A stretch of 64,000 nt of DNA, taken from Volvox africanus. Lineage: Eukaryota > Chlorophyta > Chlorophyceae > Chlamydomonadales > Volvocaceae. The DNA lies in NCBI GenBank assembly GCA_030268105.1, contig BSDZ01000004.1:2033001-2097000 (forward strand), written 5' to 3'. A model generated the notes under the pieces. The model was not told the origin of the DNA, did no database searches, and saw only the letters and a program-made list of their open reading frames with translations. Within the stretch, counting starts at the first letter, position 1. The number at the start of each line of letters is the position of its first letter. Of the stretch, positions 36,069 through 49,195 are shown piece by piece. The translations under genes and the position numbers were made by a program.

Positions 36069-39000
36069 TCATACTGATTACGGATGTGTCCTTACCTGGA
36101 TTGGGTACATCAAGCGGACCGCGATGCCTTTGCCGCCCGATCTGAAGCCTCCGTCGGCAAACAGCTGAACAGGGCACTCGGTCCGGTGGAAGCAAGCTGT
36201 CTTTTGTGCTGGCACTACCCCCACGCGTGCATTCCCCGGCAACCGTCCATAGTATTGGCCTGCCCGTGCTGCTGAGGCGCAACCCCACCTCCAAACATCC
36301 ATGCATGTGGTAATGAGAATCAGTAGCGGTCGCACACCACCTAGTTCAGGCCGCGGATGCATATTCTGTGCAGGGTGTGTATGCAGGGAGTAGATGGGAA
36401 AGGGGTAGGCGTGGTGGCCGAGGGGAAATTGCCTGTCTGATTCGCACTTCCTTGCCGTTAGCCTTTTTCCTTGAGGAAAACTGACATGGCAGCCAACTGG
36501 TTGCGTGCTTCATAGCACGCTATCCTTTCACCGTCGTCCACGATGTGTGCACTTTTTGGCATATTCCAATGGCTGAAGCTGGGCTAAGGTGCATATTTCT
36601 TGCTGGATTTGCCCTCTCCTTGCTTTATATTCATGAGGGACGTTTCGTCTAGTGCTTATAGGGGGGAGCTTGTGCCGTTTGTCGTGGGCTGCACTGCCTT
36701 CGTGTCCCAATTGCAAGCCGGCGACTCGTGAACAATTAGGAATGGAGTCCTATTCCTGACTTAGACTTTGGTTGTACTTTTGCTGGCGTTGCATGACGCT
36801 ACACAGTTTGGCATCTTTATTTGGTTGAGCTGATTTGCCGCCGTTCGGGTCGGGAGGTTCTGCCATGTGTGCAGGACTTAGCTGTCGACATTGCTCTCCC
36901 CGCAACGGAATTGGAGCCGTGGGTTTCGGAAATGGAGCCGCGGACGTGAGGACAAGGGAGCACGGATGAGGGGATGAAATTTTGGCCAAGTAGGCACATT
37001 TTAAGGGGTTGTTATGCAGCAAGGAGAAGATACATACTACGATGGAGGAAGGAGGCGAGAGAGGAGACGGCAATCCTAATAACAGCAAAGACATGATACT
37101 GTGCTAATGGGTATCAGATGTGGCGCAGGAGGGCAGCAGCATTTTTCATCAGAGCACTAAGGTGCTAATAGTGGTGGTTGTGGTGTGGCCCAATAGAGAT
37201 GGAGACTTCTAGCAATACATTTATCATTTCAAGCGCATGCGGTGGGAATGGTTGCCGTCTGAAGGAATGTCGGCTGTCGAATGGCGTGTGGAGTGTCGGA
37301 GCCTATTAAGTTCATCCCAGGTGGCTCTCCCCGGGGGACCCTGCAGTGTCGAAGCAGGGTTGGACGGAGGGAAGGAAGGGGATCCTGCCGCTAGCGCGCC
37401 CAAGCCGGGTATCTGTCAGAACCACATGGTCTTGATGCCTGCTCTCTAAACAGCTTTGTTCTTGTGACTGAGGATTGAGGCTGCGCATTAGCCTCCCATG
37501 CTGCTGACACGATTCGCAAGATGCAAGTGATGATTATATGCGATCAACAGGGGCCATATTGGTCACGGCGGTATTCGTTCGCTGGCAACTCACCTTGGCG
37601 TCATAGGGCTTCTTCGCCCATCATCTCATGATTGCGGCCTGCCGCTTGGTTTTTTAATGCATTTTTGACAGATCACCAAAAGTATACTACCTGGTTTTTA
37701 TTGGGTTTGGATTCGCGGTGTCCATTTGATTGCAATTTGGATAACGTTTTCCCAGGAGGGGATAGGAGGGGAGGGGCCGAATACTGCAGGGAAAGTTTGA
37801 GAGCCAACCTGCGGCCTCAGCTGAACGCCGTGGTATAGCGTGGCATAGCATAGTACAGCATAGCATGGCATGGCATGGTACAGCAGGAGGTTTTTGTACC
37901 TGTAGTACGTCCTTAGGAGGACCAGGGAGCACAAGCAGAAGAACCGACATGCGAGGAAGTGCTCCTCAGGAAGGCATAAGGAGGAAAGGAGAAGGGAAGC
38001 AAGAATGGCACAACATAAACTAATGCTTGGGTACTGCAGTTACTGGAGCGGGGAGGTGGCGGACGGGTGGAGTGACGGTGGCTCTTTCCGCTGCCCTCAT
38101 CTGTGCGACCCAGCAGAAGCTGCTGTTGCTGCTGTTACGAGCTGGCAGTTGGTGCTGCTTTTGGATACTGTTTGCCGTATGGCCGCTGCCGTTGCTGCTC
38201 TTATCGCTCCTGGAAGTGCTCATGCTTTTAATGGTCCTGAGAGATGGCCGGTCACACGCGGCTCTCCCGTTGCTTTTCATCTGCGGTTTTTCGGGATGTT
38301 GCTGCAGACCTTTGCTGGACGCGCAGACCGCGGCGATGCGTTAAGGCCACATCCTGAAATTACGGGGACCCAGGTGGGGCATGAACACCGGCACCGCTAC
38401 CTGGCTGGCGCTGTCCACTTAGGCCTGTCTGGGATGACGGCAACGGAGGCGGGCGGGCGGCGGCATACCGGTTCCCGGCGACAGTGGAGGGCGCGGCGTT
38501 TGGGGGTGGCGAGGGGTGGATGGCATCTCAATAGCGGTTGAGTGGATAGAGAGAAGCGGTAGGAAATGGCCTGCTGTACCTACGGTGCATGGCGCAGTGT
38601 GGGATGGGAAGGGCTATGTTATTACTGTGATACCAATCTGCTTGGGAGTTGGAGGATCGGATGCCTCATAGGGCCTCCCTGTGCCTCCGTATATGCGTTC
38701 ATGGGAATCATCGATGCAACGCGGTGCGGGGTGTAGTTCACGCAACACATGAAGTCAGCTGCGCAATATGAAGTACATCCCGATGTCACGAATACTAGGA
38801 AAGGACTCGATATGAACGTCTTGGGTCTTGAAGAGTTAAGCCGCGAGGGATATGCGAATATGTATGTATGAATATACGATTTGTCATGTTATGGATGGGT
38901 GCTGGTGCAGACGTTTGAGAAAGGGCGCAGGAGCGCTGCCTCATAGAGTGTCTGGCCTGGCCTGCTTGCACCACCGCGGTGCCGTGGAAAGGATGTAAGC

Positions 39001-41293
39001 ATTAGGTAGAGAGAATATCGTTTGCATGGCGGTCTGTCGTTTTTCAGTCCATTTGTCCGTGGCCCTGCCACTGCGTGCGGGTGCAGGGCCTTTGAGCTCC
39101 GCTGGGCAGGGCAGTGTGACGGTCCTGTGCTGCTGTGTGTGATACCCCACGCATTTCTGCCATAGCTGTCATCTTTTGAATTTCCTCAAAGAAGAGATTA
39201 ACGTTGTTCCGATATTAGCTGGGTTTGTGTGGTTTGGTGTTGTAATTTGTTTATGTATCCAGTGTTAAGCTAGGGTACGGTTGATCATTGCCCCCTGTAT
39301 GTCCAGTTGTGCAGCGCGCTATGTATATTTCATCTGCTTCTCAATATTAGCTTTTATATTTGTTAATTTATATACGACTCGTATGCGGTATATCCCGTTG
39401 TTTAGGTTTGGGAGGCGGCGTGAATCCCTATGAGGCTATTTGCGGCGGCCCCAGAGCTCCGTAAGCCGGACAGCCGGATGTTTTGGCTTTTTGGGTGTGG
39501 CCTTCCGCCGCGGTCAGGTCAGGGGAAATGACGCGTCTGCTCCTGGGATTTGGTTGACGTTACGTGGAAGTGTGTGGTGGTAAACCGTTGCAGTGGGTTA
39601 ACGACTACTACATTTGCCTTCTTCTTGGAAGCAGCATACGTCTGCAGCAAGGGATTGAGACGTGAGAATACGTCTCAGGATAGCGGTGTGCACGTGCTTG
39701 TGCACTGAGCTTAGCTATAGTTGTAGGGGGTGGTGTATCGAGCATCAGGGAAAGACCGCAGTCGTTCATGTGTGCGGCCTACAGGTTAAGGATGAACTGC
39801 TTGGACAAGTTTATTGCTGATAGAACATGGAGCTGACGGTAGGCCCTAGGAGCGGCATGGCAGGTGAAGCATCATCTTACACAGGCATCATCAATCGGCG
39901 GCTTCTTCAACTGCCACCCGCTGAATGGGAAGTTCGTAACGGAAGGAAGGGCGGCCCTTCTTACGGACGATCCGACTTCTAAGACCGACTTCTAGCCAGA
40001 ATTGATCAATAAAGACCACGAGCCAGCCCCTTGCGTACAGAGCCGATATAATATATAATATATAGATCACACATAGGGTGCGCACAAGGTGTGCTTTGGG
40101 TTAGGACGGCCCCACGGGGGTGTTGCATCCTTTTTGCTTTGCTTCGTCGTTGCATCCTGTCTAGCGGGGTCCTAGTCTATATCAGTGTCATCGCTTTACT
40201 AGATGGAACCGCGTCCCGCGGTTCCGCCTAGTAAAGCGAGCCTGGTGTTCTCAGATCGGTTTATTTTATCCCCTGCACCCCCCATGACTTCACATCCTTT
40301 GCTCCGGTAACCAACCCAATTGGGTACATGTAGCAGGACCCTTACTTCTAGGATGTGGGGTAGCTTTGACATTGCACATTATGACTGCAATTGGCTCCAG
40401 AATCCTGTCTTATTTCGCATGATAAGCATAGTCAATCCATTGTCCCAAGTCTCTTACCCATCACGCTGTGCCCAGTGGCATGCGCCTGAGTGATGCGTTG
40501 CATCAGTTGAAAGAGGTCGAGAGAGCGTGAAGGTGGTGATGTCCGTAGTATGCAGTTTGCGTTTGAGATAGCCAGAGCCTGCGTGGTCGTGCGGTAGTCG
40601 TCGACAGCTTGCTGGCTGAGTGGTGGAATGCGCGGAGTACACTAGAGTCTGAGTTGTACCGAAAGGGGCAGGAGGCGCCGAAGGGCTGTTATTCCCGGTC
40701 TCCGAAGCAATGCTTTTCTCTTTGTTTTCGTTGTCATCCTGGTCTTTGTGAACGCGAAATGAACGTGTGGATTGTTGCGCACTGGAGACTACAGAATTAA
40801 TTAGCAGCCTGTTGAATTGGATGGTAAGAGAGTTAAGGTTCCCAGTATGTATGCCCTCGCGCGCACAAGGAAATTCCAACTAAGGTAAGATATCATTTCA
40901 CAGCACTCGGGTTACTGACAAGCACTCTGCCGCGTACCCTGTAACGATACGTTATAAACTAGAATTTGCATAACTCAACCGCTGCGTGGACAAGGACATG
41001 GAGGAGACCTCTCTGCAAGGACATCACGAGGGGACCGCCAAAAAATGTTGGGGAGTATGAGGATATGCCCATATACGGAGAAAGAATGACCGCCTTGAAA
41101 GTTCCGGCTGCAGCAGGTGCAGGCAGATGGCTCCACGGTGTAGAGGCGGGTGAGGGGCGTCTTGTCCGCTGCCGCAACAGTACGGAACAGCCTGGCAGGC
41201 CCGGCCGCAAGTGGGACAACCCCCTCCTATTCATCCAAAGGAATGACCGACTAACTGACAAACCAATAAACCAACTAGTCCTCAGCCGTTCAT
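36069..41293. other. 5.2-kb gene-poor stretch between the TKL kinase and PUS1
   Basis: I found no supported gene. It must contain the 3' UTRs of the plus-strand kinase and of the minus-strand PUS1 gene, which converge here. Plus-strand frames at 36084-36275 and 38005-38541 and a minus-strand frame at 38020-38280 are open but featureless. TGTAA occurs at about 38993 and 40941, both rather far from the kinase stop. A strong hairpin lies at 40191-40239 (listed separately), and a CATAG/CATGG pentamer run lies near 37835-37885. Confidence 0.45.
40191..40239. repeat. Near-perfect 49-base hairpin (inverted repeat)
   Basis: A 12-base arm (TCGCTTTACTAG) and a 9-base arm (GGAACCGCG), separated by two unpaired bases, are followed by a 3-base loop and the exact reverse complements of both arms. 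That makes 21 paired bases, one 2-base internal mismatch and a TCC loop. It lies in non-coding DNA between two converging genes. The shape fits a transposon-terminus palindrome, a small-RNA precursor or a recombination or repeat remnant; the sequence alone does not decide. Confidence 0.9.
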
Positions 41294-44200
41294 TCAATGC
41301 TTGCCTCCTCCACGTCCTCCAACACGCCAACCACCCCGACCCCTGCCTCTGCCGCCCCCGCCACGGCCACCCCAACCGCTGCGATCGCCACCTCTCGTAC
41401 TTCCCGACCAGCCATCCGCTGCTTTCCCCCCGGCGCCCTTGTCTTTTCCATCTTCTCCCCCTTCCGGCTTCTCTTCCTGACCGCCCTCCTGAGCCCGCCG
41501 CGCCTGCTGCTCCTGCCGGGCCCGCTTGACTGCGTCCTTGTGATCCTTGAACGACAAGTAGGACGACACGAACAACTCCGCAGCGGCCTAAGCAAGACGG
41601 AAATTCCACATGCGTGGGAGGGACCATATTATGAATACTACTAAACATTGTTGGTCTAGGGGGAGAGGAAGAGGGAGAGGGGCGAAAAGAAGGTGAAGAT
41701 AACAGAGCGTTTGCTGACGCAACAATATATCAGTCGATTGTACGTAAGCCTAAGGGCACGCACGCGTAACATCCGGCCCTGGATTGTAAACAGCCCCAAG
41801 TAGTTCGGATACTCCCCATATCATTCGTTCCTCCTCTCCGCCTTCCCTGCCCCCTACCCCCCTCAGTCCTCCGCCACTCCCGCCTCCAGCACCTCCCACC
41901 AGGACCTGACTCAGCCCCATTCTTGATATCCTCCTCACCTGCGGAAATGGATAAATGTCGTACAGCGACGCCTTCCACTGGTTCCATTCCGGCAGGTCCA
42001 CCAGGTGCTGCAGGGCGGGCAGCAACACGCGCTCTCGGAACTCCTCCCGCCGAGCTAACCCACCCGCCCGCACGCTGAGCCTCTCGCCGGTCACATTCCG
42101 CAAGTCGTTGTCGCCGACACCTGCGAAGGCCCCGGGGCCCGCGCGCCAAAAGGAAGAGAACGAACGCTGTGCATGAGCGCTGTGTGTGTTTCAAGGACAA
42201 CATAAAGAGCAGCCACCAAGGATATGCCGCTCTATTTACTAGAGGCGGAAGTATGGGAGATCACCCAGAGGGGCCGGGAAAGGAGAAGAAAGGAGGGGTG
42301 ACGCGGGGCGCGGGCGGCAGCTGGATCCAGCGCGTGGGGCCTTGGCTTTGGAGCAACGATGCCGAGCGCATCGCCCTTCATTGACACAGCCGGACTTGAG
42401 GGGCTATCCAAGGTCCTCAATAACACCAGGATACGCATTAGGCCCTAAGAGGCGATTTTGAACATGAAGCATTTGATTCCCGTGCCCTAGGGAAGTTGGA
42501 TTCACCTCCGCCAGCGCCCACGACCGCAACAGCAGCAACAGCGGCAGCCCTGCCACCCGCCACCCTACGTCACATCACCACACGCCACGTGTCCCAAACT
42601 TCCCCGCCACTCCCCCGGGCAAGTGCAAGGGACCGTAAATGGAAAGCCTAACTTGAACAGGACAGCAGTGTCCGAGCGATGAGTCTCTGGAGTTAGGCAG
42701 CCGGGTGTCCATCACCGCCATCTACCCTGACTGATTTCCCGCCAGATCGAACACCACGCAAATTGCAAAAGCGTACAGTCCAGTGTCCACCACCCCGCGG
42801 CATTCTTCTGCGTACCGAATTGCTGCGGAAAGAGGCCAAAGGCGCAGTCCGCCAGGAGCAGGGTGTGCGGCGGTGCACGGGGCACGGTGACGCGCGCGGG
42901 GGGCTGCATGGAGCCCATCAGCATGTCCCTGAGTGAGCGGGGAATGGCAGAGGATCAACGCGGGAATCATGCGCGGAATGCGGGAGGGATACCATCGGAC
43001 ACTGGAGTGATGAATGCGGGGGATGGGGAGGTGGGCCGAAACGGAGGTGTGAGGGTGCGTGGTCGCATAAAGAGGAAACCAGAAGGGAACGGCGTTGAAC
43101 GGGGTGGAGAGAGAGAGAGATCCTCTCTCCAACCCGTAGAAGTGGGCAGTGGGACGTACTTCCAACGCAGACGGGATGGCGGCACGAAGGAATGCGGCAG
43201 CGGAACTGCGTGAAGCGGCAGCGGGAGAGAGATATAGAGAAAAAACTACGTGGGCAACACACGTGGAGAAAATTAAAGAGTGGCGGTAGAGAGCTAGTAC
43301 GCGATGACCATCCAGGTGGTGGTAGTGTGTATGGGAGGGGGTTGTCCCGCCTTGCCGTGAGCGTTCCAAGATGCTGACGGACCTCGATCGGGCTTCCACT
43401 TCCCCCTTCCTAACCAAGCCAGACTCAACCCTAGCCGTTGGGCCCCCTCGCCGCTTCACTTCTTTTCCCAAAGGTTTTCACTCGGCGCTCTCACTGCGTC
43501 ATACTCGAGTCTCGAGATCGCTTTACGCACTTTTCAACGCAGCCCCCGTACGCACTTGCTCATAAGGCCCAGCGCCACCGCCACCGCCCCGCCGATCATG
43601 TGGCGGATGTGGTGCAGCATGAAGCTCTGACCACGGACTTCCAGGAGAAGGCAGGAGGTGCCGCCTGCAGCAGAGGGCCGCAGAGGGGGCCGGGGGCCCG
43701 TCGGACCGGGGTCAGTTCACTCACTATATTATGTGCGCATGAGCGTGCGTGTGTGTCAATGAGGTCCGGACGACGGAATGACGCACATGCGTCCCTGACT
43801 CTCCTGGTACTGCCACTTCCACTACTGACTGCTGCGCCGTGTGCTGCTCCTGCTACTGTATCATTTGTACAGCTTAGTTCTTCCATTTGGCAAGTTTCCC
43901 AAGGAATCCTTGCAGCCACCCTTCGTCACTTTGGTAACGCGGGTCGATAAGGAGGACATGAAGCAGACATGCGGAGGACGTTGGGGGGAAGCAAACACAC
44001 GGGGAGGGGAGTTACGGGAAACAACACCGGGTAACGGAACCCACGAGGGAGCAAGACGTATGGATCGTGTGTGTATTGCTGCCCGGGCACGTCACTTCCG
44101 GGCACCTTACCCTCCAACAGTGGCTTTGGATCAGAAGCGGTGAAGTGGTGGATGCGGCGGTAATAGGTCTGCATCACACGGTCCCGCGGGTCGATCTCAG

Positions 44201-47200
44201 TCTGCCATTGTACCACAACCACCCGCCCGTCCGGGCCGTAGCGCCCGCGACGCGGTTCGTCACTGCCGCCCGCCCTGCAGTCAACACCACCATCAGTAGC
44301 GGCAGCAGCACCAGCTCCTGCATTCACAGCAGCCAATATAGGACGGCGAAGTGTGTTGGGTTGTGTGTGTTTGTGCGTGTGCGTACATAAAAATGGCCCG
44401 TTCAATAAGAGACCGACCTGGTGGCCTCCTCCTCCACGTTCTCCTCCTCCTCTCCCCCCCTCTCCACCCAACCCGCCGCGTTTCCTCACCCCCCTCCTCG
44501 TCATCATCATCATCGAGCTCCCCAGCGCCTCCATCCTCCTCCTCCTCCTCCTCGTCGTCCTCGTCATCATCACTGCCGCCGGCGCCGTCGCCACGGCGCC
44601 GCCGCTTGCCCCGTCCTCTGCTGCCGCGTCCAGCTGTGACCGCTGCCCCTCGCTCTCCCCCGCCACCATGGCGGCCTGATACCGTCCCGGTGCCAACCCC
44701 AGCTGGCTCAGCCAGCCCCTCTGCTTCCGCCGCCACCCCCACCTCTGCTGCTGGCGTCACCGCCACCACTGCCGCATCATCTGTCTTTGCGCGCTTGGCG
44801 TCCGGCTCGCCTCCGGCACCGTCATCGCCCTCTCCCAGGTGCCGCTCCTGTTGATTACGCATCTGGTGCGCATGCTCCGAAGCCGCTCCATGCATCTCAG
44901 CGTCGGTGCCATCGGCGCCTTCACCGGCTCCTACTGCAGCTGGCGGGGCTTCCGCGGCCTCTGTCGATGCCGTCGCCGCAGCGGCTGGACAGAAAGTGAC
45001 ATCACCGCCGGCGCCGGCAGCATCCGGAGGCTGAGTTGTCACGCCAGCGGTATCGCCACCCGGCACAGGCTCTTGGCCAAAAGCCTGACTGTCACTGTCG
45101 CGAATTCGTTTGGACGCCCCGCGACCTGTCCATACCGACCAACCGAACAGAGGGGTAGCAGCACGCGGATAAGCCTGTCCTAGAACAACACTGCCCTGGT
45201 GAGTCCCGTGTGTCGGTGTGTACGTGTATGAGAAGTAGGTATTAAGATAGATAGAACATAAGGTAGATCGATAGGTATAAGGAAAGATGTTATAGAGAGC
45301 TGGAAAGAAATTGACGAGGAGCTGGAGAGATGGCGGGAAGGAGGTGAAGGGAGGGGTAAATCAGGGCGAGAGAATGCCGCCCCAAGGAAGCTTCTACAGG
45401 TTCCTGGTGCGGCCAAAGAAAGGGAGCGGCCCACAAAGCCGTACCTGGCCTGTACTGCACATTGGCCCCACCGGGCTGGTACACCTGCCGCCTCGTGTAA
45501 TTATGGAACGGATGGCAGCCCTGCGGGTCGCGTTTGTACGGCAAAGCAGTGCCGTAAGACACTCGTCCGGACCAGGGGGATACAACTGCCACAGGGGCTG
45601 GCAGTGTGGCCCAACAACCGCCCAACAACAATAACTCGCTGTACACCCCCAAGCCCACCTGAAAGCACGCAAGCGCGTCCCGGAAGGCGGCCAGCCGGGC
45701 CGCGTCTTCCTCACTGCCGTCACATTTAAGATCTGCATCCGGATCCGGATTCGGATCGGGCACCAGGTGGGAAAACCGGGATTACAGGACAGCAATCGTT
45801 GGGGCCGGGCGGGCGGGCGGGCGGGCAACCAAGGGAATGTTGGTAAAAATACCCAAGTACACGTAACGTAAGAAACCGTAGGAAAGCAGGAGGAAGGTTG
45901 TAAGAGGGATGTCCGTAATCGCTGCCCGGGCACCATTAGGCACCGTGTGCGCTTTGCCCTTTTCGTGTCCATGTCTCAACAGAAACGTACTAGCGCACAA
46001 AGCTTACGCAAAAAACAACTCCACATCATCTGTGGTGTGCCTTTAGAAGTCCAATTTTCGTACATATCATTATTAACCATCCAACCAAACGCACCGATCA
46101 TGCTCGCTGGCAGGTAGTACTGGTACACGCGCTCCTCGCATCGATGGCGGGCGCTGAACTTCTTGTTGGTCTGCAGTTAGGAGGCAGTGTGCTCACAACG
46201 TGTGTTGGTGAACGGGGGAAGGTGAGGTCAGTCAGGTGCTAGCTGCTAGGATATTGGCTCGTCCATATTGGCATGGAGGTTCTGGGAGGTGCCAACACCT
46301 CCCATATTGGCAATCCGAGGAAAACACTTTTCCCCTCCCGCCCGCCCTTCACCTGCCTCCCTGCTTCGCTGACTCGTTCCAACCCTCAAACGACCTCAAC
46401 ATCCTTTCTTTGGGCCCCCCTCCGCCTCCCTCCTCCATTTTTCTTACCCCTCCTGCCCCCAAAGCCATCCACGCATTACCTTCTGCACGGTGAACACCCG
46501 GATTTGCGGCGGCAGGTGCTGATTGATGGAGTCCGCAAGCTTCAGGCCCTCCACATCCCCCTCCGGACCCACCGCGTAGCGAGAGTCGTCCACCAGCATG
46601 CGGAGGCCCATTACCTGGTGGAGACAGAGGACACCAAAACACACACCGTGCGACACGGGCAGGGACCAGGGCTCCACTTACTGCATGGCAGATATGAAAC
46701 ACCCTAAAAAAATCATAATAAAAACCCTAATTCATCCCGACATCTCCTCCTCCGCGCTACGACTAATATCCTTCTGAGTTGCATTTTGAGCACCGCCATC
46801 ATACATGACGAGACAAAATGAATTGGCCGGCGCGCGTAACTGGGTTCGTCCTGGTAGCTGAAGGACATAATGACATGCGGGCAAGCCAACAGGATCTCAT
46901 GAACCCGAATAAGGTCGCAACCGGATTTGCGCTTTACGGCGCGTGCGCTTTATTCACCCCTTTTTTCACACATGCACATACACACACACGCATCACCTTT
47001 GTCACCCGCGACAACCCCGAGGGCCGCACCGTGGCTAGTGAGTGCACCCCCTTGTCCGTCCGGCTAGCTCTTGACCACTTGACCTTGCTGAAGGAGCCGA
47101 AGTTGGCCTCACTGATGCACCCGGCCGCGAAGAGAGCCTTCTCGAGCACCTGTCCAAGACGAGTAAGGGTCGGGCTGAAGCTGCTTTTTCAGGAAGCAGC

Positions 47201-48490
47201 TGAGGGTTAGATGCGGGGTAGACGCGGGGTGGAGGGGCACAGCGGGAAGGGGAGGACCCGTGTACACATGAGGCTCCATAAAGTGAAAGGCAGATAGAAA
47301 GCCTTAGCGGACGGCAAAGCGTGTACATTAGCATGCGGGCTATGGTACTTGAAACTCAGATAACTGCCTGAACGTGGTTTTGTAATGCTTTAGAGGGTTT
47401 GTACACAAACCCATCAGCGAGTCTGGGGTGGGGTTGTATACGACGTGCGGTTGGAGCAGTGCAGGTTTGAGAAGGAGCGTAAAGACGTGTACTGCGTGTG
47501 CGCTTATTAAAAGGTGCAAAACCTCGGAAAGAAAGGGGAGAGAGAGAGAGCACGTGTGAGGATGTGCGTGTGAGCTTGTCCTTTTCCCCAACCACGGACG
47601 CCGTCCAGTGCCGTACGAGGGGCCGTCGCATAAGGGCCGAACTTTATCATGTTATGCTGTTACCTGCTCAATGGTGACATCATCCCCGAGCGTACGATTG
47701 ATGGACGAGCCTGAATGCAATTTCATCCATAAGGGAGTGACTAAGGATGATGAGGGAAGACAGAAGGCGGGTTGGGAGGACGACGCGGAGACAGAGGACG
47801 TGCTGGGTCAAGTAAGCTGAAGAATGGATGCATAGGGGGGCCCTGGGGGCTGGGGGGTAAGCCGGTGGTCAAGCTCGTCATCTGGGTCAGCTCGCAAGAG
47901 CACTTTGAGCTTCGAGGAGGCTGTAAACAACATTTTAGAAAACGGAGAGGATGATTGCGAGCTGAGGATAAGCTTATTTGAGAGAGCGGGAGGGTGAAAG
48001 ATGTCGGTTACGAATCCATGAATCCAAATCGTGTTCAGACTATGAATAGGTATTGGATCCGTCACACACTCTTCAAGGTCTGGTTCAAGCGCCGGAAGCG
48101 ATTCCAACCTCTACTGATTCCTTGGCATGCTGCGCCAACGTTATCATAATATCGGGGGACGGTCTGGCATACGTGTCTCACAACATACGTGTCCACTTAA
48201 GTGTCTCACAACAGGGTCAGCAAACGCTTACCTTTGTACCCCGTGCCGACGTAGCCCGTGTGGATGGCGACGCTGCGTTTAACGCGGTCCTTAGGCCGCT
48301 TGCTGTGGGCAGAATCGGCCGGGGCAGCTGCTTCTGTGGCTTCTTCGGCGGCCGCCGCGTCTGCTCCGTGCTCAGAATACTGTACCGGCATTTTGGCAAC
48401 AATTTTCACCTGATCAACATTTAGATGTTTTCCTCCTGGCTCGTTGTCGCTAGGTTTTTCTGTGAGTATGTCGACTGCGACCATGTTCAT
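41294..48490 (-). CDS. PUS1: PUS1/TruA-family tRNA pseudouridine synthase with acidic insert and RG-rich tail
   Basis: Thirteen exons encode 793 residues: 48490-48232, 47710-47664, 47149-47030, 46614-46480, 46170-46095, 45732-45659, 45520-45445, 45179-44490, 44317-44111, 43664-43556, 42928-42816, 42120-41939, 41587-41294. Every phase joins. The ATG at 48490 follows an in-frame stop. Landmarks in order: [14 protein letters not shown], the catalytic [11 protein letters not shown] (Asp about residue 134), [59 protein letters not shown] and [18 protein letters not shown]. The enzyme converts uridine to pseudouridine in tRNA and some other RNAs. Exon 8 adds a roughly 200-residue Ala/Glu/Asp-rich insert with KRRRRG runs, possibly a nuclear signal. 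The last exon ends in an RGG-type tail ([14 protein letters not shown]) likely to bind RNA. The exon 8 donor could instead lie about 60 bases further on. Confidence 0.92.
45808..45832. repeat. (GGGC)n run in a PUS1 intron
   Basis: About five GGGC units lie in the intron between exons 5 and 6 (46094-45733). On the coding strand they read as C-rich and sit in an unusually long AG-free tract upstream of the acceptor. Confidence 0.65.
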
Positions 48491-49195
48491 AGTGCCCTCT
48501 GCCAATACTACTTGGCATTAAAGTAATAAGAAAGAAAATGCTGCTGTCATGTCTGCACTCCCATATGATGTTTGGCATGTAAACATGTAATGTATGTTGT
48601 AGTTTGGATCTGCGTCCTATGAAAGTGACGACACTCGTACTTGGTGTGCGCAAGTTGTTGTCATTACAGAGCTAAATAAAACGTGCGGTGAGCCATATAG
48701 AATTATACACGCACTGCAGCATCGCGCCGTAGTTAATGCCGAACTTTTTGAGGTAGCCATGTTTGAGGTAGCAGTGGGAACTAGGCAGCTAGGCTGTTTT
48801 GATTTCAAAACTCATAGGAAAGTAGGAGAGCATTCATTTGAGCCGGTGGCCTTCGACTTTGTAGCATCATCCTAGCCCGTGGCCGCACTGCGGTCCTCTG
48901 CCCACTATGCACCAGCCCCAGGTACAGGCGATTTTGGTAATTAAAATATCTTAATAGTATGCTACGATAATAGCATGATGTTTTCTTGAATTGCGACTTC
49001 ACTTCGTTGCTTTTCACCTGATGCCTCCGTCCAGATTATAAGTAGGACTTTACAGACTCATAATTATCGAAAGGTAATTGCTGAGCTCTTTTGTCTGACA
49101 GTGCTAGGCATGCCTGTTCGTCGCATTTCTCGTGCATCCCGACATAGGTTGGATTTCTCTCCACATATGACCACCAAACCAATTGTGATATGCAG
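48491..49195. promoter_or_regulatory. Divergent region between PUS1 and the unknown gene to its right
   Basis: PUS1 starts leftward at 48490, and the first supported exon of the next gene starts rightward at 49196. The stretch should hold PUS1's promoter and the promoter and first exon of the right-hand gene. Candidate first exons that would join in phase are ATG at about 48559 (MSALPYDVWH, donor GTAAAC) and ATG at about 48760 (MFEVAVGTRQLG..., donor GTAGGA). The first would leave only about 70 bases between the two start codons. I cannot choose. Confidence 0.4.

Noticed and set aside
40938..40945. TGTAA as the poly(A) signal of the TKL kinase
   Set aside because: It lies almost 4.9 kb past the stop codon, too far to claim without transcript data.
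44351..44854. Plus-strand Ser/Pro-rich ORF of 167 codons
   Set aside because: It is the antisense of the Glu/Asp-rich insert exon of PUS1, whose frame is fixed by phase on both sides.
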